From contig JAHFBF010000002.1 in the NCBI GenBank assembly GCA_023250195.1, forward strand, positions 1-64,000: a DNA stretch of 64,000 nucleotides, in the 5' to 3' direction. Positions 1 to 8,353 of the stretch are shown here, piece after piece. Both the position numbers and the translations under genes were made by a program. This DNA is from Candidatus Melainabacteria bacterium. Its GTDB lineage: Bacteria > Cyanobacteriota > Vampirovibrionia > 2-02-FULL-35-15. Below the pieces are notes generated by a model that saw only the letters and a program-made list of their open reading frames with translations, made no database searches and was not told where the DNA came from. Within the stretch, counting starts at the first letter, position 1; each line of letters opens with the position of its first letter.

Positions 1-622
1 CTGCTACGTCGCAGGTACTGACAGCAGCACGGCAGGAAGTGGATGAAGATACAAAAGAATCAGAAGGGCAAGTTGTAGAAGAGCCAGTACAATTTTCAGC
101 AGTGTCACAAACACCAGCAGAAGCACGGCATTCAACAGAGGAAGCAGCAACTGAGTCAGAAGGACATGCAGCAGCAGAACCAGTACAATTTTCCGCTACG
201 TCGCAGGTACTGACAGCAGCACGGCAGGAAGTGGATGAAGATACAAAAGAATCAGAAGGGCAGGTTGTAGAAGAACCGGTACAATTTTCAGCAGTGTCAC
301 AAACACCGGCAGCAGCACGACATTCAACAGAGGAAGCTACAGTAGTAGTATCAGAAGGACAGGTAGTAGAAGAGCCAGTACAATTTTCAGCACTGTCGCA
401 GGTTCCGGCAGAAGCACGGCATACAACAGAGGAAGCAGCAACTGAGTCAGCAGGGCATGCAGCAGCAGAACCAGTACAATTTTCTGCTACGTCGCAGGTA
501 CTGACAGCAGCACGGCAGGAAGTGGATGAAGATACAAAAGAATCAGAAGGGCAAGTTGTAGAAGAGCCAGTACAATTTTCAGCAGTGTCACAAACACCAG
601 CAGCAGCACGGCATTGAGTGCT
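1..622 (-). repeat. Tandem 96-99 bp coding repeats (disintegrin-like, 32-33 aa)
   Basis: The minus-strand codons for C-R-A recur near bases 29, 127, 221, 316, 415, 512 and 608, giving six to seven units of 96-99 bp. Each unit encodes about 32-33 residues with four to five cysteines (CRA, CD, ENC, CP). Units alternate between two sequence types. The array continues past the left edge. Because of the periodicity, the opposite strand is also open (39-617), but that frame is a shadow. Confidence 0.85.
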
Positions 623-3600
623 GCTGGAAGAGTTGGGGTGAGTGCAGGAACCACCACTGCAAACGTCATCAGTGCAGTCAAGAAGGTCACTAGCACAAGC
701 GGCAGTATTGTTAGTGTTAGTGCAGGAACCGCCACTGCAAGCATCAGTAGTACAAACATTACTGTCATCACATTGAGAATCCAGAGTACAACCACTAGAA
801 GAACCACCACCACTAGAAGAACCACCAGAAGAAGAAGTAGCAGTGCAAGTATTTGATGTACAGACTTGACCACTAGTGCAATCACCATCTACGCAGCAAT
901 CACCAACGGTACAAGTACCGCTGCAACATTTACTTCCGCTACTACAATCAGAATCCGTAGTACAACCAGAAGAAGAACCACCACTAGAAGAAGAAGTAGT
1001 AGAAGAACCAGATGAAGAGCTTCCAGCCGCAAATATAACTTGATTTTTATTAAAACCAAAATCACTGAATGAATTATCTTCAAAAACTAAACCATCTAAA
1101 AGTAAATTAGATGCAGATGTTTCAGGGAGTGAATCTTTATTAATAAAATTTTTCAGTGATAAAGATTTATTAGTAAGAGAGATGTCTTGAATTGATCTTA
1201 AATTTAACTCTACTGTGTCATTGCGAGGAGGCTCTAAAAGAGCCGACGCGGCAATCTCCTGATGTTTTGGAGATTTCCATGTTGCGGAGTTTACACTGAG
1301 CGAGCTGTTCACAGTATGTGTAAACATTTCAAATTTATTTACTGTTTCAGGTCTATGATTTTTTATATAAGCTGCAGGTTGTTGAATTTCCACTGATTCG
1401 GGATTAATGGTGTTAAGTACAAGAAATATTTCAGGATTTCCAGCTTCATTAATCTTTTCAAGGAAGGTTGCTCCTGTAATAAGACTCTTTGAAACAAAAG
1501 CTTCTGAATGAATGGTCCTTTGACTGAAATCTTCCGGTATCCTGTGTAGGAGAAATGTAAGTTTATCATCAAGAGGTGGAGATGATAGATCGGACGGGTT
1601 TATTCTATAGTAAGAAAGAGCAAGTCTGTTACCATCTCGATCGGTAAGATCAGAAATTACGAGTTCATTGAATCTGGCATTTACAGAAGTATCTGTTTCA
1701 ATTACTTTAAAAAAATTACCTAAAATATAAACAAATTGTGAGCCATTAAATGCTACGAAAGTATTTGTCCTGGGAAGTGATCTAACAACTTGAAAACCAC
1801 CTGCACCCCTTGGCTTAATATCTTTAAAGGCTTTTAAATTGTTGGCTGTAGTTGTATGAAGCGTTCCATCCGCAGAGACAAAGGCTATAGATCCGTCTTG
1901 TGCAATATCAAAATCTTTGGCAGATTTAGTTGGCCTTGAAAGTGTTTTTATTGAAAGTTTAGGATGTTTTGGATTTTTTTCAGTTGGTGGATTTATTTTA
2001 AATTTGACAGAGGTGCTGAAATCGCTTAGCTTAATGACTGTATCACCGGAGATCATTGTAGAAGACTCCCCAGCGTTACCATAACCAAAAGTTACTAATG
2101 CTTCAGGAGGTATAGGTATTGGTGCCCCTGATGTACCTGGTGCTCCTATAGGGGCTGTACTGATTGATTGATCTTTAATGGTTTTACCAAGACCTGAATT
2201 TGAACTGCCTGACTGAGGAGACGTTTTATCTTTTTTACAATCTTCTGAATTTAATATGCCTGAGCATTCATCAATAGAGTCTGATAAATAAACAGAAGCT
2301 AAAAATCCATTAATATGGATACTGCCTGAATTTTCATTACCATTTTCTAAATAAGGAAGAGAGACAAAGAGGATTTTAGAATTTGTATTAATTGCAATAT
2401 CTGAAATTGAGGTTGAAAAAACAAAGTTTTTTTCTACAGGTTTAAATTTTGAACTTGAAATTATTTGTTGTACTTTTGCATTATCAAGTCTTATGATAAA
2501 TGGCTGACTGTAAGGAATGATTTTTGCAATCCCGGATTGAGTGTATTTGAAAACTCTTACTGTATTTGAATAAGTTTTATCAGCAATGAAAATTTGATCT
2601 TCAAATACATCTATTGGACCGCTTAATCCATAAGAGTTCCCGCTGCAGGCTGGATAATCAAAAATAGTGGAAATGTCGGAGATTTTATTTAATTTAATTG
2701 AGTTGTTGATGTTTTCCAGGTTAAACACAGCCAGTCTTGAGTCAAATAAATTCTCTTCAAATTTAAAGACACTTGGAGGTAAGCCGCTGGCAGGATCTAT
2801 CCATGGTTTACCCTGTTGTTCGTAAACCGGATAATTTGTTTCGTAGAATTTTTTAAAGTTAATCCCTTTGTTAATAAAATATGAAACATAAAGACGATTG
2901 TTTTTGATTTTCATGCCTGCTATTTTGACATTTTGAAAACCAATTAAATTATCAAGACTGCTGCCCCAATAATTAGTCTTGGAAACAATTTTATTTTGTT
3001 CATCTGTGGAGAAAACGGTGAAACCAAATTCATTTGAAGAATATGAATTTTTAAGCACAGATAAAATTTCTGAATATTTATAACTGTCAGGAAGTAAATA
3101 TCCTGCTACTCCAAAACTTTCTCCTGATGGTGAAGAATAATTATCAACTTCAAAATAGTTTGTATAATCTTTTGTAAAGTTTTTAACCTGAGAATGTGTT
3201 TTAACTAAAATAGGAGCTTTATTGGTTGATTTTTTGATAATTGATAAATCCCCATTTTCTATTCCAAGAAGTAGATTCCCGTCAGGAGTTGAATCCAGTC
3301 CTTGAGAAAATCCGGAGTAATGATTCTTAAAAGTATCATTTGAGCGTGAGATAGAACCCTGATCGTTTGAAATATCCAGTGCATAGAGATAAGGAGTATT
3401 TGGTTTTCCTCTTGGATCAGCCCCGATAGTATAGTACTCATTATCCAGAGGGTTAAAAGATGTATAGGGTAGAAAGCCACCCAGTGTGTGATTATCTCCT
3501 GACTGAATTGAATCAGATGCAATTCCAATAAGGTTGTTAATAGGTGAAGATGAAGTTGTTATATTAATAAATTTACCGTCAGCATTGTAAGTAAGTCCAA

Positions 3601-4318
3601 AAGAAGTAGGATAGCCAAGTAAATTCCATGCAATCTTTCGGCTTGTTGAACTGTGATTTAAGCCTGAAAATCTGCCCTGTTTTCCACTGAAGGAAGAAAG
3701 TGTTACTGACGTATAAGGATCAAATGACATTGCTTTAGTTTGTGGTGAAGCCATATAGATTTCAGCTAATCCAAGATTTAGTATGCTGCATTCTTTCTTC
3801 TCTGAAGATGGAGCTAAGTTTTGTGCTAAAAGAGAAGGAGTCAGGGCTGCGTTAGGACTGAGAGACTGCTGATTTTTAAGGACCTGCTTAATGCTTAGAT
3901 AGGAATTGTTTGATGCCAGTAAGCTGTTTGATAAGGATAATGCAGGGCCTTGAGTAAGTTCTCTTTTATAAACTTCTTCATAGATCTCTTTAACGAGTGA
4001 TGATTTTAATGAGAGGTTATTTTTTACTGTTTCTTCGAGGTAATGCTTTGCAATAGCCGGGGTGATTGTTTTACTATCTGACTTAATTGATTTTGCAAGT
4101 TCTAAAAGTTCTTTATCCTGTGGAGTTTCGTTGTTTAGAACAGTTTTATATGCATAAGTTAAATCTGAGACATCTCGAAACGTTAAATTTTTATTTTCAG
4201 GTTCAGATAATGCAAATGCAAATAAAAAAGAGTTAGTTATATATCCAAAGATTAAACACAATGCAATAAATGATCGCAAGAATTGCCTTAACGTATTTTT
4301 TCGTTCAAATGGATTCAT
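1..4318 (-). CDS. Very large secreted protein with C-terminal Cys-rich disintegrin-like repeats (3' end beyond window)
   Basis: I read this frame codon by codon from the ATG at 4316-4318 to base 1 and found no stop, so at least 1439 codons are open and the C-terminus lies outside the window. The N-terminus has a basic start and a hydrophobic stretch (LRQFLRSFIALCLIFGY, about residues 10-35), which looks like a signal peptide. Residues of roughly 40-1000 are mixed beta-rich sequence with phrases such as DIAQDGSIAFVSADG, suggesting a beta-propeller or similar; I cannot name the family. A Ser/Gly/Thr linker follows near 1040-960, then Cys-rich units (CDDSNVCTTDACSGGSC type), then tandem units of the form CRA..G.CD.AENCTGSS..CP.D. 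That pattern resembles the disintegrin-like repeats of large bacterial surface proteins. It is probably an exported adhesin or surface protein, function unknown. A dispersed palindromic repeat sits in frame at 1217-1290. Confidence 0.85.
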   Translation of the reverse strand, partial: MNPFERKNTLRQFLRSFIALCLIFGYITNSFLFAFALSEPENKNLTFRDVSDLTYAYKTVLNNETPQDKELLELAKSIKSDSKTITPAIAKHYLEETVKNNLSLKSSLVKEIYEEVYKRELTQGPALSLSNSLLASNNSYLSIKQVLKNQQSLSPNAALTPSLLAQNLAPSSEKKECSILNLGLAEIYMASPQTKAMSFDPYTSVTLSSFSGKQGRFSGLNHSSTSRKIAWNLLGYPTSFGLTYNADGKFINITTSSSPINNLIGIASDSIQSGDNHTLGGFLPYTSFNPLDNEYYTIGADPRGKPNTPYLYALDISNDQGSISRSNDTFKNHYSGFSQGLDSTPDGNLLLGIENGDLSIIKKSTNKAPILVKTHSQVKNFTKDYTNYFEVDNYSSPSGESFGVAGYLLPDSYKYSEILSVLKNSYSSNEFGFTVFSTDEQNKIVSKTNYWGSSLDNLIGFQNVKIAGMKIKNNRLYVSYFINKGINFKKFYETNYPVYEQQGKPWIDPASGLPPSVFKFEENLFDSRLAVFNLENINNSIKLNKISDISTIFDYPACSGNSYGLSGPIDVFEDQIFIADKTYSNTVRVFKYTQSGIAKIIPYSQPFIIRLDNAKVQQIISSSKFKPVEKNFVFSTSISDIAINTNSKILFVSLPYLENGNENSGSIHINGFLASVYLSDSIDECSGILNSEDCKKDKTSPQSGSSNSGLGKTIKDQSISTAPIGAPGTSGAPIPIPPEALVTFGYGNAGESSTMISGDTVIKLSDFSTSVKFKINPPTEKNPKHPKLSIKTLSRPTKSAKDFDIAQDGSIAFVSADGTLHTTTANNLKAFKDIKPRGAGGFQVVRSLPRTNTFVAFNGSQFVYILGNFFKVIETDTSVNARFNELVISDLTDRDGNRLALSYYRINPSDLSSPPLDDKLTFLLHRIPEDFSQRTIHSEAFVSKSLITGATFLEKINEAGNPEIFLVLNTINPESVEIQQPAAYIKNHRPETVNKFEMFTHTVNSSLSVNSATWKSPKHQEIAASALLEPPRNDTVELNLRSIQDISLTNKSLSLKNFINKDSLPETSASNLLLDGLVFEDNSFSDFGFNKNQVIFAAGSSSSGSSTTSSSSGGSSSGCTTDSDCSSGSKCCSGTCTVGDCCVDGDCTSGQVCTSNTCTATSSSGGSSSGGGSSSGCTLDSQCDDSNVCTTDACSGGSCTNTNNTAACASDLLDCTDDVCSGGSCTHPNSSSSTQCRAAAGVCDTAENCTGSSTTCPSDSFVSSSTSCRAAVSTCDVAENCTGSAAACPADSVAASSVVCRASAGTCDSAENCTGSSTTCPSDTTTVASSVECRAAAGVCDTAENCTGSSTTCPSDSFVSSSTSCRAAVSTCDVAENCTGSAAACPSDSVAASSVECRASAGVCDTAENCTGSSTTCPSDSFVSSSTSCRAAVSTCDVA
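1217..1290. repeat. Dispersed palindromic repeat, family A, inside the giant ORF
   Basis: The left end reads gtcattgcgag and the interior has gcaatctcctgatgttttgg, closely matching the intergenic copies at 8060-8345 and 31825-31907. The right end is degenerate. It lies in frame in the 1-4318 gene and encodes a segment ending in ALLEPPRND with no stop. Confidence 0.75.
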
Positions 4319-4629
4319 TAATTATTTAATTTTTGGCCCACTTTTTTTGTTAATAAAACATGACAAAGAAAAGAATAAAATTAACTTATTTCCGAGTATT
4401 GGAATAAATTAGGTTATATTCAAATTCTAATAAATATGTACCCTGTTGTTTTACTGAATTTTGCTTTATAAATCCTACTTGGGCATGCCTCTGTATGAAT
4501 CCTTAACAGTTAGTAACAACTCTTATAGCTTTCCCTAGCATATTTTGTAGTCTGCTAATAAAGCAAAGGGGGGTATAGATTTGCAACAGATAATAAGCAC
4601 TAATGGTTTAAAATAAAGCTTGTAAAAAA
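4319..4629. other. Divergent intergenic region, no gene seen
   Basis: This 311-bp AT-rich gap separates the divergent giant secreted gene and mqnD, so it must hold promoters for both. I see no convincing -35/-10 pair, RNA gene or long hairpin. A TTGCAA at 4581-4586 and TAAAAT at 4609-4614 are spaced too far apart for a standard promoter. Confidence 0.5.
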
Positions 4630-5511
4630 ATGACTTTAAAAGATTTAAAAGACTTAAAAAAGAAAATTCTACTTGCACACAGCCCTGATGCTGATGATGC
4701 ATTTATGTTTTATGCACTTGCTCAAAATATTGTTAGTAGTGAAAATCTTGAAGTAGAACACATATTAAAGGACATTCAAACTTTAAACAAAGAAGCAGAA
4801 ACATTAAAATATGATGTTCAGGCAATATCTTTTTTTGCTTATCCTGATTTAGAGGATAATTATCAGCTTTTGTCCTGTGGTGGATCTCTGGGTTATGGTT
4901 ATGGACCGTTGCTTGTAAGTAAGGGAGATATAAGTTTTCAGGAGTTAAAAGAGATAAAGACTCCTGTAATAGCAGTGCCGGGTGAAAAAACAACTGCTTT
5001 TTTACTCTTAAAGTTGCTGCTGAAAGATTTTAAACCAGTTGTAATTCCGTTTGATCAAATCCTGGAAAATGTTTCAAGCGGGAAATATCCTTTCGGATTG
5101 GTTATTCATGAAGGACAATTATCCTTTCAAAAGAGCGGATTGAGCAAGGTCTTGGATCTGGGTGAATGGTGGCTTGGAAAAACCAATTTACCTGTACCCC
5201 TTGGCGGCAATGTTATAAAAAGATCGTTCACCGATGATGAAAAGATAGAAATAAATACATTGATTAAAAAAAGTATTTCGTATGCAGTTGAAAATAAAGA
5301 AAAAGTGGTTCCAGCAGTTGCCAGTTATGCAAGAGAATTGTCAGACAGCCATGCTCTGGTTGATAAATTTGTAAGTATGTATGTAAATCAATTTACGATT
5401 GATTATGGAAATATTGGGAAAATTGCAATACGCAAACTTTATCAAATGGCATTTGAAGATGGTTTAATTAGTAAGATACCTAAATTGGATTTTGTTGAGA
5501 GCAGAGACTAG
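4630..5511 (+). CDS. mqnD: 1,4-dihydroxy-6-naphthoate synthase (futalosine menaquinone pathway)
   Basis: This 293-aa protein belongs to the MqnA/MqnD fold (periplasmic-binding-protein-like). MqnD converts cyclic de-hypoxanthinyl futalosine to 1,4-dihydroxy-6-naphthoate in the cytoplasm, a late step toward menaquinone. Seen here: the N-terminal AHSPDADDAFMFYAL, DVQAISFFAYP, GYGYGPLLVSKG and LPVPLGGNVIKR, all typical of MqnD rather than MqnA; the length also fits. It overlaps the next gene by 20 bp and probably forms an operon with ccs1-ccsA, joining quinone supply to cytochrome c assembly. No other mqn gene is in the window. Confidence 0.85.
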   Translation: MTLKDLKDLKKKILLAHSPDADDAFMFYALAQNIVSSENLEVEHILKDIQTLNKEAETLKYDVQAISFFAYPDLEDNYQLLSCGGSLGYGYGPLLVSKGDISFQELKEIKTPVIAVPGEKTTAFLLLKLLLKDFKPVVIPFDQILENVSSGKYPFGLVIHEGQLSFQKSGLSKVLDLGEWWLGKTNLPVPLGGNVIKRSFTDDEKIEINTLIKKSISYAVENKEKVVPAVASYARELSDSHALVDKFVSMYVNQFTIDYGNIGKIAIRKLYQMAFEDGLISKIPKLDFVESRD

Positions 5512-6955
5512 CAAAAAAATAAAAAATCTTTTTAAAATAACCTATAAAGCATTTCTTGATGAGTTCTCTTCAGTAAAGTTAGCCATTACATTGTTTATAT
5601 TTCTAGCAATTACTACTTTAATAGGTACTATCCTTTCTGAAGAACCTATGGTTGGTGCTGCTGAGCTTGTAAAAAAATATGGCTTGGAAAAATATCATTT
5701 ATTAAAAAGCCTTGGATTAACTGATGTGTTTCATTCATGGTGGTATCTGGCGCTGCTTACTGCTCTTGGGATTAATCTTATTGTAGCAAGCTTTAAAAGA
5801 GTATTCCCAAAGTGGAGGATTGCATTTGCATGGCCTATTGAGATAGAGGAGTCTAATATAAAAAAACTTCCAATACACTGTGAAATATCTTTAAATAAGG
5901 GACTAAAAACTCTTGAAGAAAAATTAAAAGAAAAAAACTATAAGACAAAAATAAATGGAAAAAACTTATTGGCTGTTAAAGGTGGATGGCATAGATTAGG
6001 TGCATCTGTTACACATGTTGGTATTTTAACTTTGCTTATTGGCTGTGCAATTACTACTCTTACAGGTTTTAATGGTATGGCACAGGTTGCAGAAAATGAA
6101 GGCTTTTATCTTACGGATCTTGGAGATAAATCAGTCCAGCTCAGATCGATTGAACCTGAAAACTGGTTAGCTCCTATTAGTAAGATGCCACTCTGGCTTG
6201 GAAGAATACCCTCATACCTTGTCAAGGTAAACAAGACGTGGAGGGTGGATTATGAAAGTGGACAGCCAAAGCAATGGTATAGTGATTTATCTGTTTTTGA
6301 TCAAAATAAAAAAGAACTTTTCAGAAAGACCATTCATGTAAATGAGCCGCTTGAGTTTAGAGGGTTGGATATTTATCAGAGCAACTGGGGAAAATTTTCT
6401 CAGATTAGTTTTAACAATGAAACTATAACGCTTCCGCTGGAAAATTTTCGTGGTGAGGATGTTGTCATTTTGCCGTTGGGAGAGGATGTAGGATTAAAAC
6501 TTAAAGTGGTTCAGAGATTAGAGAGCAGAGAGCAGAGAGCAGAAAAAAATCTCACCTCTTCCGCTAAAGGCGGACCCACCTCTAGCGGGCACCTCTCAGC
6601 TCTCACATCTGATGTATTAGAGCTTTACTCAATATCAAATGATGGATCAAAGCAAAAATATCTTGGCAGGGTAGAAAAAAATAAAAAATTACAGCTTGGA
6701 CCTATGAATATTGGTTATTTTGGTACACAGACTTTAACAGGATTACAATTCAAATCGAATCCAGGCAGTATTTTGATTTATCCCGGGCTTTTCTTTATTA
6801 TTGCAGGTGTATTTATCGCTTTTGGTTCGAGAAAACAAATATGGGCTGCAGTAAATGAAAGTAATAAAATAGTAATTGGCGGAAACTCAGATCGTGCAAA
6901 AGGAAAGTTTTTTCAGGAGTTCGAAGAAATAGTTTCAAAGATTGTAATAGAATAA
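5492..6955 (+). CDS. ccs1: Cytochrome c biogenesis protein ResB/Ccs1 family
   Basis: This 487-aa membrane protein is the large partner of CcsA in system II, which moves haem across the membrane and attaches it to apocytochrome c. Three membrane segments lie near residues 29-50, 83-103 and 170-190, then a long external domain with the family-like EFRGLDIYQSNWG, then a last membrane segment near 425-450. The frame opens with TTG inside the 3' end of mqnD; no in-frame ATG precedes the first membrane helix, so a TTG start is favoured. Residues about 346-375 (LESREQRAEKN and onward) come from an inserted palindromic repeat, which probably forms a loop in the external domain. Confidence 0.88.
   Translation: MLRAETSKKIKNLFKITYKAFLDEFSSVKLAITLFIFLAITTLIGTILSEEPMVGAAELVKKYGLEKYHLLKSLGLTDVFHSWWYLALLTALGINLIVASFKRVFPKWRIAFAWPIEIEESNIKKLPIHCEISLNKGLKTLEEKLKEKNYKTKINGKNLLAVKGGWHRLGASVTHVGILTLLIGCAITTLTGFNGMAQVAENEGFYLTDLGDKSVQLRSIEPENWLAPISKMPLWLGRIPSYLVKVNKTWRVDYESGQPKQWYSDLSVFDQNKKELFRKTIHVNEPLEFRGLDIYQSNWGKFSQISFNNETITLPLENFRGEDVVILPLGEDVGLKLKVVQRLESREQRAEKNLTSSAKGGPTSSGHLSALTSDVLELYSISNDGSKQKYLGRVEKNKKLQLGPMNIGYFGTQTLTGLQFKSNPGSILIYPGLFFIIAGVFIAFGSRKQIWAAVNESNKIVIGGNSDRAKGKFFQEFEEIVSKIVIE
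6519..6606. repeat. Palindromic repeat, family D, in frame inside ccs1
   Basis: A purine-rich arm (gagagcagagagcagagagc) is followed by a pyrimidine-rich arm (ctcacctct ... cacctctcagctctcac), with a second palindrome (ccgctaaaggcgg ... ctagcggg) nested between. The purine/pyrimidine arms match the element inside the hexomutase gene at 10337-10401. Length keeps the frame open. Confidence 0.7.
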
Positions 6956-6961
6956 TTAAAT

Positions 6962-7882
6962 ATGGATATGTTGAAAATATCTCAAAATGAAATTCTTTGT
7001 TTTAATATTTCCGGATTTTCGGTTTTCATAGCAATATGGTTTTATGCAATATCATGGTTAAATAGCAGGCTTATATTATTAAAAAAACTCGGCTCATTTT
7101 TTCTGATGACATCTTTATTTTTTTTAACGGTTGCACTTGTGTTCAGGGGAATTGCATTAAATTTTTTCCCTTTAACAAATTTATACGAATCATTGATAAT
7201 TTTTGCCTGGGCAGTGATAGCGGCTTATTTGTTTCTGGAGTGGAAATTTAAAATTGATTCTTTTGGATGGGTTGTTTCAGCATTCTTACTTATGGTTTTT
7301 TTATATGCAAGCTGGCTGCCGCCAAGCCAGAAACAAATTGCTCCTCTGGTACCTGCGCTGCAAAGCTATTGGAGAACAATTCATGTGCCGCCTTTGCTTA
7401 TGTCATATGCTTTGTTTGTGATCGGTGCATTTTCAAGCATTGGATATTTGTTTGAGACAAAAATTCTTAATAAATCCGGAGATAAAGCTAGAAGAGATAT
7501 TAGAACCACAAAAGAAATTACAAACGGGGTAAAAATAAATTCTTATGTTAGAGAAATAAGTGAAAAAGCTCATTTCTTTGATGAGGTAACTTACAGATGT
7601 GTTACTTTTGGGTTCCCGCTTTTAACTATAGGAATTATAAATGGTGCTTTGTGGGCTAACCATGCCTGGGGTGCTCTCTGGCAATGGGATCCAAAAGAAA
7701 CTATGGCATTGGTTACATGGTTTATATATGCTGCTTATCTGCACTTCAGATTAAATACAAAGGTTTCAGGAAATGTTCTTTCATTAATTTCATTAATTGG
7801 AGTAGCAATGGTCTATCTTACCTATCTTGGTGTCAACCAGTTTAATTTTGGTGGATTGCACACATATGGAAAGATTGATTAA
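6962..7882 (+). CDS. ccsA: Cytochrome c assembly protein CcsA/ResC (haem-handling WWD protein)
   Basis: This 306-aa polytopic membrane protein is the haem-channel partner of Ccs1 in system II cytochrome c maturation. Many hydrophobic helices are visible. The haem-binding WWD signature (WGALWQWDPKETMALVTW) lies near residue 239, and conserved histidines are found around it (HVPPLLMSYALF upstream). It starts 6 bp after ccs1, so the two are co-transcribed. The 3' end of this gene is duplicated 126 bp downstream with only synonymous changes (8008-8045). Confidence 0.9.
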   Translation: MDMLKISQNEILCFNISGFSVFIAIWFYAISWLNSRLILLKKLGSFFLMTSLFFLTVALVFRGIALNFFPLTNLYESLIIFAWAVIAAYLFLEWKFKIDSFGWVVSAFLLMVFLYASWLPPSQKQIAPLVPALQSYWRTIHVPPLLMSYALFVIGAFSSIGYLFETKILNKSGDKARRDIRTTKEITNGVKINSYVREISEKAHFFDEVTYRCVTFGFPLLTIGIINGALWANHAWGALWQWDPKETMALVTWFIYAAYLHFRLNTKVSGNVLSLISLIGVAMVYLTYLGVNQFNFGGLHTYGKID

Positions 7883-7976
7883 ATTATCTCATTAACAAAT
7901 GCCTGCTAACTTGCCAATGTAGGATTTATCCAGTTTACCTGGTAAATCCGATCAAACTTAATGAATCTGTCAATGA

Positions 7977-7999
7977 AAGCTGCAGCTTGTCTGCAGCTT
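7977..7999 (+). terminator. Possible hairpin terminator after ccsA
   Basis: The perfect 9-bp inverted repeat AAGCTGCAG / CTGCAGCTT with a 5-nt loop is followed by an A/T-rich but not T-pure stretch. It lies about 95 bp after the ccsA stop. The lack of a clean T run makes a terminator call tentative. Confidence 0.35.
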
Positions 8000-8007
8000 A
8001 TAAAAAG

Positions 8008-8045
8008 ATTTTGGTGGATTGCATACTTATGGAAAGATTGATTGA
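8008..8045 (+). pseudogene. Duplicated 3' end of ccsA (remnant)
   Basis: These 38 bases match the last 38 bases of ccsA (7845-7882) at 35 positions. In the same frame both read FGGLHTYGKID followed by a stop; the three differences are two synonymous third-position changes and TAA versus TGA. This looks like the tail of a second, diverged ccsA allele, not a chance repeat. Confidence 0.65.
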
Positions 8046-8059
8046 GTAAATCGTTCAAC

Positions 8060-8345
8060 GTCATTGGAGGTTATCTCAAAACTACCATTATAGAAATGCA
8101 CATTTTTCTAGCATAAAGTCAAAAATGTCATTCCGGGCTTGACTCGGAATCCAGACGGTTACACAATAGCGTACTTATCTGGATTCCCATTTTCATGGGA
8201 ATGACAATTGACCTTATGTTGAAAAAATCAGTTAAGCTCATAGTAGGACTTTTGAGATAGCCTCTTGCGAGCCGAATGAAATGAGGTGTGGCAATCTTCC
8301 TGACGTTTTGGAGATTGCTTCGTTGCTTACGCTCCTCGCAATGAC
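8060..8345. repeat. Palindromic repeat, family A, split by a MITE
   Basis: The repeat starts gtcattg (8060-8066), is interrupted by the 198-bp element at 8067-8264, and resumes ttgcgagccgaatg up to cctcgcaatgac at 8345. Without the insert the sequence is the same type as 31825-31907. The bases ttg appear on both sides of the insert, consistent with a 3-bp target duplication. Confidence 0.75.
8067..8264. mobile_element. MITE-like element copy 1
   Basis: Terminal inverted repeats are gaggttatctcaaaa (8067-8081) and ttttgagatagcctc (8250-8264). The interior contains a gtcattcc...gggaatgac palindrome (8127-8205). There is no coding capacity. The inverted copy 2 is at 15653-15860. Confidence 0.75.
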
Positions 8346-8353
8346 ATTAAACC

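Noticed and set aside
39-617. 192-codon repetitive ORF on the plus strand
   Set aside because: It is the antisense shadow of the tandem Cys repeats of the minus-strand giant gene; the minus frame encodes a coherent Cys-rich pattern and continues for 4.3 kb.
4630-5511. MqnA (chorismate dehydratase) instead of MqnD
   Set aside because: The SPDADDAFMFYAL and LPVPLGGNVI motifs belong to MqnD.
7883-8353. ncRNA gene in the repeat-rich gap
   Set aside because: All structure in the gap is explained by the hairpin, the ccsA tail, the MITE and the family A repeat.
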